NCBI GenBank assembly: GCA_934546985.1
Contig: CAKTEE010000007.1
Location: 62,001-126,000, forward strand
Reading direction: 5' to 3'
Length of the DNA: 64,000 nucleotides
From: an uncultured Eubacteriales bacterium
Lineage (GTDB): Bacteria; Bacillota; Clostridia; Oscillospirales; Acutalibacteraceae
The position numbers and the translations under genes are program-made. The notes below the pieces were generated by a model, which was not told the DNA's origin, made no database searches, and saw only the letters and a list, made by a program, of their open reading frames with translations. Positions within the stretch are counted from its first letter, which is position 1. Each line of letters starts with the position of its first letter. This document shows positions 9,472-17,920 of this stretch, piece after piece.

Positions 9472-10305
9472 ATGAAACAGAATTTGAATCGAAGTTATAT
9501 AAAAGTAATCAGCATATTGTTTGTAAGCTTGTTTCTGTTCTGTGCCTGTAATGTTTACGGCGGTACAAGTATTTGGGGTTCATTGGATTCAGCAGAAGAA
9601 ACATCTGTATTACAGACAACGATAAAGAGAAGTATAAACACTACTGAATCATCCTCAGCTTCATCGCAGGAAAAAATCAGCAAAATAACACAGTCTACAG
9701 TTGAAGCAACTACTTCCCAAACAATAAAAAAAGAGGAAAATATGACCAATCCAGTAGAAAAAACAACATTGCCTGCAAAAACACAAAATTCCCTGCCTTA
9801 TTATATCAAGGTGAATAAACAGGTGAATTGTATCACGATTTATGAAAAAGGGGACGATGGTGCATATACGGTTCCGATTAAAGCAATGGTTTGTTCTACC
9901 GGGGATAATACACCGCTTGGTACTTTCCACACTTTAAACGAATACCGCTGGCGTTTATTAATCCATGATGTATGGGGACAATATGCGACCCGTATCACAA
10001 GGGATATTCTGTTCCATTCCGTGCCTTATGACAAAAAAAATCCGGAAACCCTGTTGGCTGATGAGTATAATAAACTGGGAGAATCTGCTTCGGCAGGTTG
10101 TGTTCGTGTTACCGTTGCTGATGCGAAATGGATTCAGGAAAATTGCCCGCTTGGGACAACGGTTACCATTTATAATTCTGAGGACCCGGGACCGTTGGGA
10201 AAACCTCAGGCGCAAAAAATTCCTTTGGACAGCAAATGGGATCCAACGGATCCGGATGAAAGGAATCCATGGAATTTAGAAGAAACAACACAGACGAAAT
10301 CATAG
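9472..10305 (+). CDS. L,D-transpeptidase (YkuD domain) lipoprotein
   Basis: Extracytoplasmic enzyme of the YkuD family, which forms 3-3 peptidoglycan cross-links or attaches proteins to the wall. The start ATG at 9472 has AGAGGTGG eight bases upstream. A signal peptide ends in a lipobox-like LFCACN, followed by a Ser/Thr-rich linker of about 70 residues, then the catalytic domain (about 110-235) with a conserved histidine (HSVPYDKK) and the nucleophile Cys210 in SAGCVR. The C-terminal tail is Pro/Asp-rich. It is monocistronic, ending at a bidirectional terminator. Confidence 0.9.
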   Translation: MKQNLNRSYIKVISILFVSLFLFCACNVYGGTSIWGSLDSAEETSVLQTTIKRSINTTESSSASSQEKISKITQSTVEATTSQTIKKEENMTNPVEKTTLPAKTQNSLPYYIKVNKQVNCITIYEKGDDGAYTVPIKAMVCSTGDNTPLGTFHTLNEYRWRLLIHDVWGQYATRITRDILFHSVPYDKKNPETLLADEYNKLGESASAGCVRVTVADAKWIQENCPLGTTVTIYNSEDPGPLGKPQAQKIPLDSKWDPTDPDERNPWNLEETTQTKS

Positions 10306-10316
10306 TGCTTATATTG

Positions 10317-10354
10317 AAAATATCCCTGAAATTTATGGATCAGGGATATTTTTT
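10317..10354. terminator. Bidirectional terminator between converging genes
   Basis: AAAATATCCCTG pairs with CAGGGATATTTT, with T tracts on both strands. It serves the L,D-transpeptidase gene on the plus strand and the ferritin-like gene on the minus strand. Confidence 0.88.
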
Positions 10355-10375
10355 ATGTATGAAAGAAAAAATAAG

Positions 10376-10939
10376 TCAGACTGTTTTGGTTTCTGAAATT
10401 TGTTCTAAGAATCCTTCAAAAATACTTTTGTGCTGCAATTCATCTAACGACAGCCGTGCAAGCAGGGCAGAAATATCTCCGTCCTGAATCATGGTGGCAT
10501 GCCGCATATACATATCCGCCGCATATTGTTCATCGGCCATATTTGCTTTCAGCATTTCCTGTAGGTTTTGTGTGTAGTTAACCATGCTGCCATTCCAAAC
10601 AATTGACCTGCGGTTTTGGATAAACTGGCATTTGGGATTCCCGCCGAGCTTTATTGTTAACTGTCCAAGAATGTTCAGATGCTGCATTTCAACCTTTGCA
10701 ATACGAAGCAAGGTCTCGCTAATCAGCGGATGCTGTTCCTGCAATATCCAGGATTGGTAGATGTATTGATAGATTGCTGACATTTCCCCTTTGGAACCTG
10801 CAAAGTCAGAAGATAAAATTTGTGCATAGGAAATATTGCGTCCCTCTACGGTAATCGGCGGGTATGGCGGAGATGCTTGAACAGGGATACGTGGTATATC
10901 ATTCGGTTTTGCCCGACCGTTTGATTTGATATTATCCAA
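10376..10939 (-). CDS. Ferritin-like domain protein
   Basis: Four-helix-bundle protein of the ferritin/rubrerythrin superfamily. The pattern of paired carboxylates and histidine fits a dinuclear metal site: Glu in SKGEMSAIYQY, VEMQHL, MADEQYAADMY and LDELQHK. The N terminus is Pro-rich (PRIPVQASPPYPPI) and there is no rubredoxin domain. Clostridial relatives are often spore-associated, but that role is inference. The preferred start is the TTG at 10939, which has GGAGTGG five bases upstream; an upstream TTG at 10957 lacks a ribosome binding site. It stands alone, converging on the L,D-transpeptidase gene. Enzymatic function is unknown. Confidence 0.8.
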   Translation of the reverse strand: MDNIKSNGRAKPNDIPRIPVQASPPYPPITVEGRNISYAQILSSDFAGSKGEMSAIYQYIYQSWILQEQHPLISETLLRIAKVEMQHLNILGQLTIKLGGNPKCQFIQNRRSIVWNGSMVNYTQNLQEMLKANMADEQYAADMYMRHATMIQDGDISALLARLSLDELQHKSIFEGFLEQISETKTV

Positions 10940-11120
10940 AACAACCACTCCAATCAATTTTTTATCCTGTTTTTTTATATGTGTGTATTTATGAGATTAT
11001 TCGTCAAAAGGGTAGTATACAGTCATTTTATTGTAGTTAAGGATGGGTTTACTGCTCATTTTTAGCTTTATCGGTAAGTAGGTTTGTTTTTTTACGGTTG
11101 ATTTTGAGGAGTGCAGGTAT

Positions 11121-11160
11121 AAAAAACAAACCCCTCACGGTATTGTTTAGCCGTAAGGGG
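11121..11160 (-). terminator. Terminator of the feo operon
   Basis: CCCCTCACGG and CCGTAAGGGG form a 10-bp stem with one mismatch; on the minus strand it is followed by TTTGTTTTTT. It begins ten bases past the stop of the last feo gene. The stretch 10958-11120 contains no other supportable feature. Confidence 0.8.
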
Positions 11161-11169
11161 TCATAATAT

Positions 11170-11331
11170 TTATTCCTGTTTCTCTTGTTTTTTTGTGCTG
11201 CAGTTAGAACAACTATAGCAATTTCCGTGGCATCCGCCATGCCCGCGCGCTTGTCTGATTTTAGACCATATCAGCAGGGCAACAGCGAAGATTCCAATGC
11301 AAATAATAATAACATTAGTAATCGTTCCCAT
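11170..11331 (-). CDS. FeoB-associated Cys-rich membrane protein
   Basis: A 53-residue protein with one N-terminal transmembrane helix (about 6-22, VIIICIGIFAVALLIW) and a short cytoplasmic tail rich in Cys, His and Gly (HGGCHGNCYSCSNC). This is the pattern of the small Cys-rich proteins that accompany clostridial feoB genes. It lies 64 bases downstream of feoB and immediately before the operon terminator; AAAGG precedes the ATG by eight bases. The Cys cluster probably binds iron or another metal, a suggestion from composition only. Standard gene finders can miss it because of its size. Confidence 0.85.
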   Translation of the reverse strand: MGTITNVIIICIGIFAVALLIWSKIRQARGHGGCHGNCYSCSNCSTKKQEKQE

Positions 11332-11395
11332 AACAATCGCCTTTCTTTTTGTCTGTACAGAACTTTTTTAAAAACGGTTCGCCTATTGCTGGTTT

Positions 11396-13447
11396 TTACA
11401 GGAAAAGCCTTGCAATTTGAAATACAATAAATGAAACACTGTAAGCAATAACCGTTTGCATTCCTAATGTTGCCCAAGTCCATTTTGCAGAATGCATTTC
11501 CTGACGGATTGCTGTAACGGCGGCGATACAGGGAATAAACAGCAGGGAAAAAGTCATAAAGGCTAATGCGCTTGCATTGGAATATATTCCTTGTAATATG
11601 GGGAGCAGTGCGGTGGTAGCTTCACCCCCGGTCCCATGGAGAATTCCCAACGTGCTGACGATAGATTCCCTTGCAATTAAGCCGCTTAATATTGCAACAG
11701 AGGATTTCCAGTCACCAAATCCCAAGGGTGTAAATATCGGAGCAATCGCAGTTCCGATAATACCGAGAATACTTTGGGAACTGTCAGTTACCGGCTGTAA
11801 AGCAAAGTTAAAATATTGGCAGAACCAGATGATAACGCTTGCACCTAAAAGTACGGTTCCGGCTTTAGTAATAAAATCCTTAATCCGTTCCCAAAGGTGC
11901 ATACCAAGCGTTTTCGGAGTTGGCATACGGTATGGGGGCAATTCCATAACAAAGGCTGAATGTCCGCCTTTCAATACGGTTTTCTGAAGAAACAATGCAT
12001 AAAGTATGGCAAGCACAATACCAAGCAAATAAAGTCCAAATACTACCAGTGCCTGATGTTTTGGAAAAAACGCAGAGATAAAAAGCAGATAAACAGGCAT
12101 TTTGGCACTGCATGACATAAATGGCGTCATCATAATGGTGATGCGCCTGTCCTTTTCTTGGTCAAGGGTTCTTGCCGCCATAACTGCTGGAACAGAACAG
12201 CCGAATCCCATCAGCATCGGTACAAAGGAACGTCCGGAAAGCCCGATTTTGTGGAGCGCACGGTCCATAATAAATGCGGCGCGTGCCATGTAACCGCTGT
12301 CTTCCAAAATAGAAAGAAAAAAGAAAAGTAAAAATATTTGCGGGAAAAAGGAGAGGACAGAGCCAACGCCGGCGATAATACCATCACAAATTAAACCCAC
12401 AGCCCAGTCTGCCGCATGCATTGAAGTCAGCCAGTCTTGCATCCATCCGGCAAAATTTTGATTAATGCCGATATCTACCAGTTCTTTCAGGCTATTTCCT
12501 GCATATCCGAAGGTGATAATAAAAATTAAAAGCATCATTCCAAGAAACAGAGGAATAGCAAGATATTTATGTGTAACTATCATGTCAATTCGGTCAGAAA
12601 TGCTCAGGTGGTCTTCTTTGTTCCCGCGTTTAATTGCCTTATTGCAGACAGCGCAGATGAATTTATATTTCTGATCTGCAATAACAATATCCCGTTCGCG
12701 GTTTGTTTCCTCCAGTTTGCTGATCGTAAATTCCAGTTCGGTGATTTGCGTTTGAGATAAATCTAATTGTACAATGGTAGGCGGGTCGTCTTCGATGAGT
12801 TTTACAGCCGACCAACGTAAGGGCATCCCTTTTTTCTGACAGTTTGAACTTATCATTTCCTCAATTTCGTCAATCGCTGTTTTTACTGCACCGGTATAAA
12901 TGTTGTTAATCAGGTTATAATCCACATGAATATCGCAGTGAGTTTCATCAATGGAGTGAGTAAAGGTATGTACCGCCGTATGTATTAGTTTATGGATACC
13001 CTTGCCCTTGCTTGCTGATATGGGAACTACGGGAATTCCCAGCAGATTGGACAGCAGTGTACAGTCAATAACGTCGCCCCGTTTTTCCGCCATATCAATC
13101 ATATTCAGAGCGATTACCATGGGCAGTCCGAGTTCCGCTAACTGTAAGCTCAGGTAAAGGTTACGTTCAATATTTGTCGCATCTACAATGTTGATAATCA
13201 TATCAGGTTTTTCATCTATAATATAATTACGGGTAACGATTTCTTCCGCAGAGTAAGGGGAAAGGGAGTAAATACCCGGAAGGTCAACAACAGCGATATC
13301 CATATCATCGTGTTTTAAACGTCCTTCTTTTTTTTCCACCGTAACGCCGGGCCAGTTGCCGACATATTGATTTGAGCCGGTCAGTTCATTAAACAGCGTG
13401 GTTTTTCCGCAGTTAGGGTTGCCGGCCAGTGCAAATCTGTAATTCAT
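11396..13447 (-). CDS. feoB: Ferrous iron transport protein B
   Basis: Inner-membrane Fe2+ transporter with an N-terminal GTPase. G-protein motifs: G1 GNPNCGKT (residues 9-16), G3 DLPG (56-59), G4 NMID, followed by a helical spacer and a membrane domain of multiple helices with the Gate motifs (FFPQIFLLFFFLSILEDSGY and related). At 683 residues it is close to the usual family size. It overlaps feoA by four bases (ATGA), implying translational coupling, and is followed by the Cys-rich accessory gene. Confidence 0.97.
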   Translation of the reverse strand: MNYRFALAGNPNCGKTTLFNELTGSNQYVGNWPGVTVEKKEGRLKHDDMDIAVVDLPGIYSLSPYSAEEIVTRNYIIDEKPDMIINIVDATNIERNLYLSLQLAELGLPMVIALNMIDMAEKRGDVIDCTLLSNLLGIPVVPISASKGKGIHKLIHTAVHTFTHSIDETHCDIHVDYNLINNIYTGAVKTAIDEIEEMISSNCQKKGMPLRWSAVKLIEDDPPTIVQLDLSQTQITELEFTISKLEETNRERDIVIADQKYKFICAVCNKAIKRGNKEDHLSISDRIDMIVTHKYLAIPLFLGMMLLIFIITFGYAGNSLKELVDIGINQNFAGWMQDWLTSMHAADWAVGLICDGIIAGVGSVLSFFPQIFLLFFFLSILEDSGYMARAAFIMDRALHKIGLSGRSFVPMLMGFGCSVPAVMAARTLDQEKDRRITIMMTPFMSCSAKMPVYLLFISAFFPKHQALVVFGLYLLGIVLAILYALFLQKTVLKGGHSAFVMELPPYRMPTPKTLGMHLWERIKDFITKAGTVLLGASVIIWFCQYFNFALQPVTDSSQSILGIIGTAIAPIFTPLGFGDWKSSVAILSGLIARESIVSTLGILHGTGGEATTALLPILQGIYSNASALAFMTFSLLFIPCIAAVTAIRQEMHSAKWTWATLGMQTVIAYSVSFIVFQIARLFL

Positions 13448-13683
13448 TTTTTCTCTCCTACCATAACCTCAATTTCCTGTGCTTCGCTTTTGCGGATACT
13501 CAGTTCATATCCGCGGACATTAATTTCGATCGGATCACCCAACGGGGCGGTTTTGCGCATGATAATGGTGGCTCCGGGTGTAATTCCCATATCAATGATA
13601 CGTCTGCGCAGTGCGCCGGAGCTGCCCAAACGCAGTACGGTTCCTTTTTCTCCGGGTTTTAACTGATTGACAGTTTTAACCAT
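13444..13683 (-). CDS. feoA: Ferrous iron transport protein A
   Basis: SH3-like cytosolic protein of 79 residues that works with FeoB in Fe2+ uptake. The family signature is clear: Lys/Gly-rich start (QLKPGEKGTVLRLG), the RRIIDMGITPG motif and a C-terminal RGYELSIRKSEA strand. First gene of the operon feoA-feoB-Cys-rich protein, and it overlaps feoB by four bases. Confidence 0.96.
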   Translation of the reverse strand: MVKTVNQLKPGEKGTVLRLGSSGALRRRIIDMGITPGATIIMRKTAPLGDPIEINVRGYELSIRKSEAQEIEVMVGEKK

Positions 13684-13734
13684 AATTTCACAATCCCCTT
13701 ACCTATATCATACAATAGTACTGTAAACTATATG

Positions 13735-13777
13735 TTAGTTTCAGCTAATATTATACTGCATGCAGTATTTTTATCAA
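13735..13777 (-). promoter_or_regulatory. feo promoter with overlapping inverted repeats (candidate iron operator)
   Basis: On the minus strand TTGATA, 16-nt spacer, TATAAT form a promoter (13750-13777). A perfect 16-bp palindrome ATACTGCATGCAGTAT (13753-13768) fills the spacer and enters the -10 box, and just downstream lies a TTAG-N6-CTAA inverted repeat (13735-13748). The placement fits a metalloregulator of the DtxR/IdeR or Fur type; which one is inference. Confidence 0.55.
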
Positions 13778-13894
13778 GGTACTTTTTCTATCTTATCTAT
13801 TTTTGGGAATCCTCCCAGTTTTTTTTCCTTTTTTCGACGGTAACTGGTTAAGAATCATTTTGTTTTACAGAAAATAATTTTTTAAAAAAACATC

Positions 13895-13923
13895 TTGACA
13901 AATTCTTTTTCGAGTTATAGAAT
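13895..13923 (+). promoter_or_regulatory. Sigma-A promoter of the trp operon
   Basis: TTGACA (13895-13900), 17-nt spacer, TAGAAT (13918-13923). The predicted transcript starts at about 13930, directly ahead of the T-box leader. Confidence 0.8.
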
Positions 13924-13940
13924 GACAGTATAAAGTAAAA

Positions 13941-14208
13941 CCGAAGAGTAAGAGTAGTAAACTGTTTTGTCAGGCTTACAAGAGAGCCGCGGCTGGTGGA
14001 ATCGCGGTAAGGCGGGAATGGTTGAATGGACTTACGAGGGCGGTCCGAACGGGAAGAATCCTTAGTAGTAGCCGACGGGAACTTCACCCGTTACCAAGGA
14101 AGCGTGTATGGTTGTGCACGGAACGAGCGGGCGTTTAACGTCAATTTGGGTGGTATCGCAGGAGTAATCTCTTGTCCCTTTTCAAGGGGCAGGAGTTTTT
14201 TTATTTTA
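13941..14208 (+). ncRNA. T-box leader, tRNA-Trp type
   Basis: Leader RNA that senses uncharged tRNA and controls a downstream terminator. Visible elements in order: the AGTA box (AGAGTAGTA, 13951-13959), the Stem I apical GGCTGGTGGAA, the specifier region GAA-UGG-A with the Trp codon UGG at 14027-14029, flanked by CTTAC which pairs with GTAAG at the base of Stem I, the T-box sequence AATTTGGGTGGTATCGC (14143-14159), and a terminator of CTCTTGTCCCTT against AAGGGGCAGGAG ending in seven T (to about 14208). Trp specificity agrees with the trp genes that follow. Confidence 0.93.
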
Positions 14209-14257
14209 TGCGTCCCTTTACAACCGCTGATAAAATTATTTTAAAAGCGAGGTAATT

Positions 14258-15292
14258 ATGATGATGTTATCACAGGCCATTAAAGACATTATCGAAGGGA
14301 AAAATTTGAGTGAACAGCTTGCGTTTGATGCAATGAACCAGATTATGGAAGGCAACGCCACAGAAGCACAGATTGCAGGTTATTTAATTGGTATGCGGGT
14401 TAAAGGGGAAACGGTAGATGAAATTACCGGCGGTGCCAAATCCCTTGCATCAAAATGTGCACGGATTCATCCTAATGTGGATTTCTGTGTTGACCCTGTT
14501 GGAACAGGCGGTGACTGCACAAATACGTTTAATATCTCCTCAACCTCTGCGATTGTTGCGGCCGCCGCCGGCGTCAGCGTTGCGAAACATGGCAACCGTT
14601 CAGTATCAAGCAAAAGCGGAAGTGCAGATTTTTATGAAGCGCTGGGCGTTAACATTGCACTCAAACCTGCGGCAGTGCAGAAATGCATTGAAGAAATTGG
14701 TTTTGGATTTATGTTTGCACCAACCTTTCATCCGGCCATGCGGTTTGCCGCTCCGGTACGTAAACAGCTTGGCGTACGAACAATGTTTAATCTTTTAGGT
14801 CCGCTTTCCAATCCTGCGGGGGCGCAGGGACAGGTGCTGGGAGTTTATGAAAAGGAAATTATGAACTTTGCCGCACAAACCCTGCGTAATCTCGGTGAAA
14901 AGCAGGCGTTGATTGTGCATGGCAGTGATGGTACAGATGAAATTACAAACACCGGCGAAACTTATATTACAGAACTTAAAGATGGAGAAATTGTAGATTA
15001 TACTATAGTTCCTGAAATTTTCGGTATGAAGCGCTGTGAACTTTCTGATTTGCAGGGCGGGGACGCGCAGGAAAATGCAAAAATCAGTCTGGATATTTTC
15101 AGCGGCAAAAAAGGCCCAATGCGTGATATTGTTGTTATGAATTCTGCCGCAACAATTTATGTTGGACAGAAAGCCAAAAGTCTTGCAGAAGGGATGCTGA
15201 TAGCGGCGGATGCTATTGACAGCGGTGCAGCGATGCGTAAGCTGGAAGAAATCCGTGCATATACCAACCGTAAGGAGCTGGTAAAGCTGTGA
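14258..15292 (+). CDS. trpD: Anthranilate phosphoribosyltransferase
   Basis: Second step of tryptophan synthesis: transfers phosphoribosyl from PRPP to anthranilate. The length of 344 residues is normal. The glycine-rich PRPP-binding motif DPVGTGGD lies near residue 85, followed by KHGNRSVSSKSGSAD and the second metal-binding region GSDGTDEI. This is the first gene after the T-box. The ATG is the first of three consecutive ATG codons and has GAGG five bases upstream; the second ATG is equally possible. It overlaps trpC by four bases (GTGA). No fused glutaminase domain is present. Confidence 0.97.
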   Translation: MMMLSQAIKDIIEGKNLSEQLAFDAMNQIMEGNATEAQIAGYLIGMRVKGETVDEITGGAKSLASKCARIHPNVDFCVDPVGTGGDCTNTFNISSTSAIVAAAAGVSVAKHGNRSVSSKSGSADFYEALGVNIALKPAAVQKCIEEIGFGFMFAPTFHPAMRFAAPVRKQLGVRTMFNLLGPLSNPAGAQGQVLGVYEKEIMNFAAQTLRNLGEKQALIVHGSDGTDEITNTGETYITELKDGEIVDYTIVPEIFGMKRCELSDLQGGDAQENAKISLDIFSGKKGPMRDIVVMNSAATIYVGQKAKSLAEGMLIAADAIDSGAAMRKLEEIRAYTNRKELVKL

Positions 15293-16083
15293 TATCAAAT
15301 ACGGTTTTGGATAAAATTGCAGCGGCAAAGCGTGTCCGGATAGACGAACGGCTGAAGAAAACGTCATGCAATGCATTACGTGAGCGGGCGCAGGCTTGTG
15401 CGCTGAATGTTCCGTCTTTTTATAAAGCTGTTTCAGCTTCCGGCAAACTAAATATCATTGCCGAGATAAAAAAAGCTTCTCCTTCCAAAGGGATTATCCA
15501 GCCGGATTTTCATCCGGTAGAGCAGGCGCAGGCTTACGAGCAGGCAGGCGCGGCGGCAATCTCCGTGTTAACGGAAGAAGATTTTTTCCTTGGCAGTGAT
15601 GAATACCTGAAAAGTATTCAAAAAGCTGTTCGGCTGCCGGTTTTGCGTAAAGATTTTATCATTGACGAAATGCAGATTTATGAAGCAAGATGTATGGGGG
15701 CGTCTGCGGTTCTTCTGATTGCCGCAATGCTGGATAGAGAAACATTGAAGTATTTTTATCAAATTACCAAAGCTGTAGGTTTGGATGCGCTTGTAGAAAT
15801 TCATAACGAAACTGAACTTGAAAGCGCATTGGAGATAGATGCGGAGATAATTGGAATCAATAACAGGAATTTAAAAACTTTTCAGGTAAATTTAGAGGTT
15901 ACGAAAAGGCTGGCAAAACTTTTGCCAGAATCCGCAGTAAAAGTTGCGGAGAGTGGTATTCACACAGCACGGGATATTGCATTGGTAAAAGAAGCTGGTG
16001 TGCATGCGGTGCTGATTGGTGAAAGTTTGATGCGTTCTCAGGGAAGTGTAGATAAAAAACTACAGGAGCTTATGGGGAAATAA
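15289..16083 (+). CDS. trpC: Indole-3-glycerol phosphate synthase
   Basis: TIM-barrel enzyme that closes the ring of the CdRP intermediate to indole-3-glycerol phosphate, the fourth pathway step. 264 residues, the usual monofunctional size. Active-site motifs visible: IAEIKKASPSKG (catalytic Lys), ISVLTEEDFF, VLRKDFIIDE, and NNRNLKTF with VAESGI. The start is GTG, which overlaps the trpD stop, and the stop is separated from trpF by a single base, so the genes are translationally linked. Confidence 0.96.
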   Translation: MISNTVLDKIAAAKRVRIDERLKKTSCNALRERAQACALNVPSFYKAVSASGKLNIIAEIKKASPSKGIIQPDFHPVEQAQAYEQAGAAAISVLTEEDFFLGSDEYLKSIQKAVRLPVLRKDFIIDEMQIYEARCMGASAVLLIAAMLDRETLKYFYQITKAVGLDALVEIHNETELESALEIDAEIIGINNRNLKTFQVNLEVTKRLAKLLPESAVKVAESGIHTARDIALVKEAGVHAVLIGESLMRSQGSVDKKLQELMGK

Positions 16084-16084
16084 C

Positions 16085-16720
16085 ATGACGAGAATTAAAA
16101 TATGCGGTCTCACCCGTATGGAAGATATTGATTCTGTTAACCGTTACCAGCCGGAATATATTGGTTTTATTTTTGCGCCAAAAAGCAGGCGCTATGTAAC
16201 GCCTGAAAAAGCGAAACAGCTTGCCGCAGGATTAAAGTGCGGAATTCAAAGCGTTGGCGTGTTTACGCAGACAGACGTAGATGAAATTATTCGGATTGCT
16301 GAAAGCGTACCGTTAAATGTTGTTCAACTGCATGGTATGCAGTCAGAAAATATGGTGCAGGATTTAAGAAACGCATTGCCGGAGGGCGTCCAGATTTGGT
16401 ATTGTGTTGCGGCGAAAAACGGTACTGTTGTATTTCCGGAATTGGATCATATTGTGGATTTGTGGCTTGTGGATACTGCGGCAGGCGGCAGTTTCGGCGG
16501 GACAGGTAAAACCTTTGACTGGATGAAAGCAAAAACGTTCCTGCAAGATAGAAAAATTATCCTTGCAGGCGGGCTTAATCCAGAAAATATAGCACAGGCA
16601 GTTTCTTGTCTGCATCCTTATGCTGTTGATGTCAGCACCGGAGTAGAAACCAATGGATTTAAAGAAGAAGAAAAAATCAAACAATTTGTTACAGCCGTAA
16701 GAAATGGATCGGGGGAATAA
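16085..16720 (+). CDS. trpF: Phosphoribosylanthranilate isomerase
   Basis: TIM-barrel isomerase of the third pathway step. 211 residues. The signature KICGLTR at the N terminus carries the general-base Cys, the catalytic Asp lies in LVDTAAGGSFGGTG, and the phosphate-binding end is LAGGLNPENI with DVSTGVETNG. It is separate from trpC, unlike the fused enterobacterial enzyme. The stop falls within a base of the trpB start. Confidence 0.96.
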   Translation: MTRIKICGLTRMEDIDSVNRYQPEYIGFIFAPKSRRYVTPEKAKQLAAGLKCGIQSVGVFTQTDVDEIIRIAESVPLNVVQLHGMQSENMVQDLRNALPEGVQIWYCVAAKNGTVVFPELDHIVDLWLVDTAAGGSFGGTGKTFDWMKAKTFLQDRKIILAGGLNPENIAQAVSCLHPYAVDVSTGVETNGFKEEEKIKQFVTAVRNGSGE

Positions 16721-16721
16721 T

Positions 16722-17906
16722 ATGGAAAACCAAATGAAACGTGGCAGATATGGGGAGTTCGGCGGACAATACGCGGCAGAAACCCTGATGTTTGCATTAA
16801 AAGAACTGGAGCAGGCATACGAGGAAGCAAAAAACAACCCTGCATTTATGAATGAATATTATCGTATGCTGAAAACTTATGCGGGGCGTCCGTCACTGCT
16901 TTATTTTTCACAAAGAATGACGGATGATTTAGGGCCGAAGGTTTATTTAAAAAGGGAAGATTTGAATCATACCGGTGCACATAAGGTCAATAACGTGTTG
17001 GGGCAGGTTTTGCTTGCCAAACGCATGGGGAAGAAATGTGTCATTGCTGAAACGGGCGCAGGACAGCATGGGGTTGCAACTGCAACCGCCGCCGCCCTCT
17101 ACGGCATGAAATGTGAAGTATTTATGGGTGTGGAAGATATGGAACGTCAGGCGCTGAATGTTTACCGTATGCGTTTGCTGGGCGCTACTGTGACGGGCGT
17201 TTCAACCGGTACCGGAACATTGAAAGACGCTACCAGTGAAGCGATGCGCCAGTGGTGCCAAAGGGTAGAAGATACCTATTATGTGGTTGGTTCGGCCGTG
17301 GGACCGCACCCATATCCTGAAATTGTCAGAGATTTTCAGCGGGTTATCGGCGATGAAATCCGCAGTGAAATGCTCGAACGGGAAGGCCGTCTGCCAAGCG
17401 CTGTGTTTGCCTGTGTTGGCGGCGGCAGTAATGCGATAGGCAGCTTTTATGCTATGATAAATGATAAGGAAACCCGTTTAATCGGTGCGGAAGCCGGCGG
17501 CGATGGTGTGGAAACCGGGCGTCATGCCGCTACGATGGCAGGCGGGAGCGTGGGCGTATTCCATGGAATGAAATCTTACTTTTTGCAGGATAATGAAGGG
17601 CAGATTACACCGGTTTACTCTATTTCTGCCGGTCTGGATTATCCGGGCGTTGGTCCTGAGCATGCGTTTTTAAAACAAACAGGCAGAGCGGAATACTATC
17701 CTGTAACAGATGAAGAAGCTGTCAGCGCATTTGAATATTTGTCCAGAATGGATGGTATCATTCCGGCAATTGAAAGCGCTCATGCTGTCGCTTTGGCGAG
17801 GAAAATGGCGCATGAGTTTACGAAAGATGATTGTATTGTAATCACAATTTCAGGACGCGGAGATAAAGATGTTGAGCAAATCGGCAGATACCGCGGTGAA
17901 TTATAA
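16722..17906 (+). CDS. trpB: Tryptophan synthase beta chain
   Basis: PLP enzyme that joins indole and serine to give tryptophan; it forms an alpha2-beta2 complex with TrpA. The chosen ATG (MENQMKRGRYG) has GGGGGAAT-type purine-rich sequence upstream; a longer start inside trpF is unlikely. PLP lysine is Lys88 in HTGAHKVNN; the phosphate cradle is CVGGGSNAIG; the activity motif GEFGGQYAAE is conserved. 394 residues, a TrpB1-type length. It is followed after 14 bases by trpA. Confidence 0.97.
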   Translation: MENQMKRGRYGEFGGQYAAETLMFALKELEQAYEEAKNNPAFMNEYYRMLKTYAGRPSLLYFSQRMTDDLGPKVYLKREDLNHTGAHKVNNVLGQVLLAKRMGKKCVIAETGAGQHGVATATAAALYGMKCEVFMGVEDMERQALNVYRMRLLGATVTGVSTGTGTLKDATSEAMRQWCQRVEDTYYVVGSAVGPHPYPEIVRDFQRVIGDEIRSEMLEREGRLPSAVFACVGGGSNAIGSFYAMINDKETRLIGAEAGGDGVETGRHAATMAGGSVGVFHGMKSYFLQDNEGQITPVYSISAGLDYPGVGPEHAFLKQTGRAEYYPVTDEEAVSAFEYLSRMDGIIPAIESAHAVALARKMAHEFTKDDCIVITISGRGDKDVEQIGRYRGEL

Positions 17907-17920
17907 AGGAGGGGACAGAC

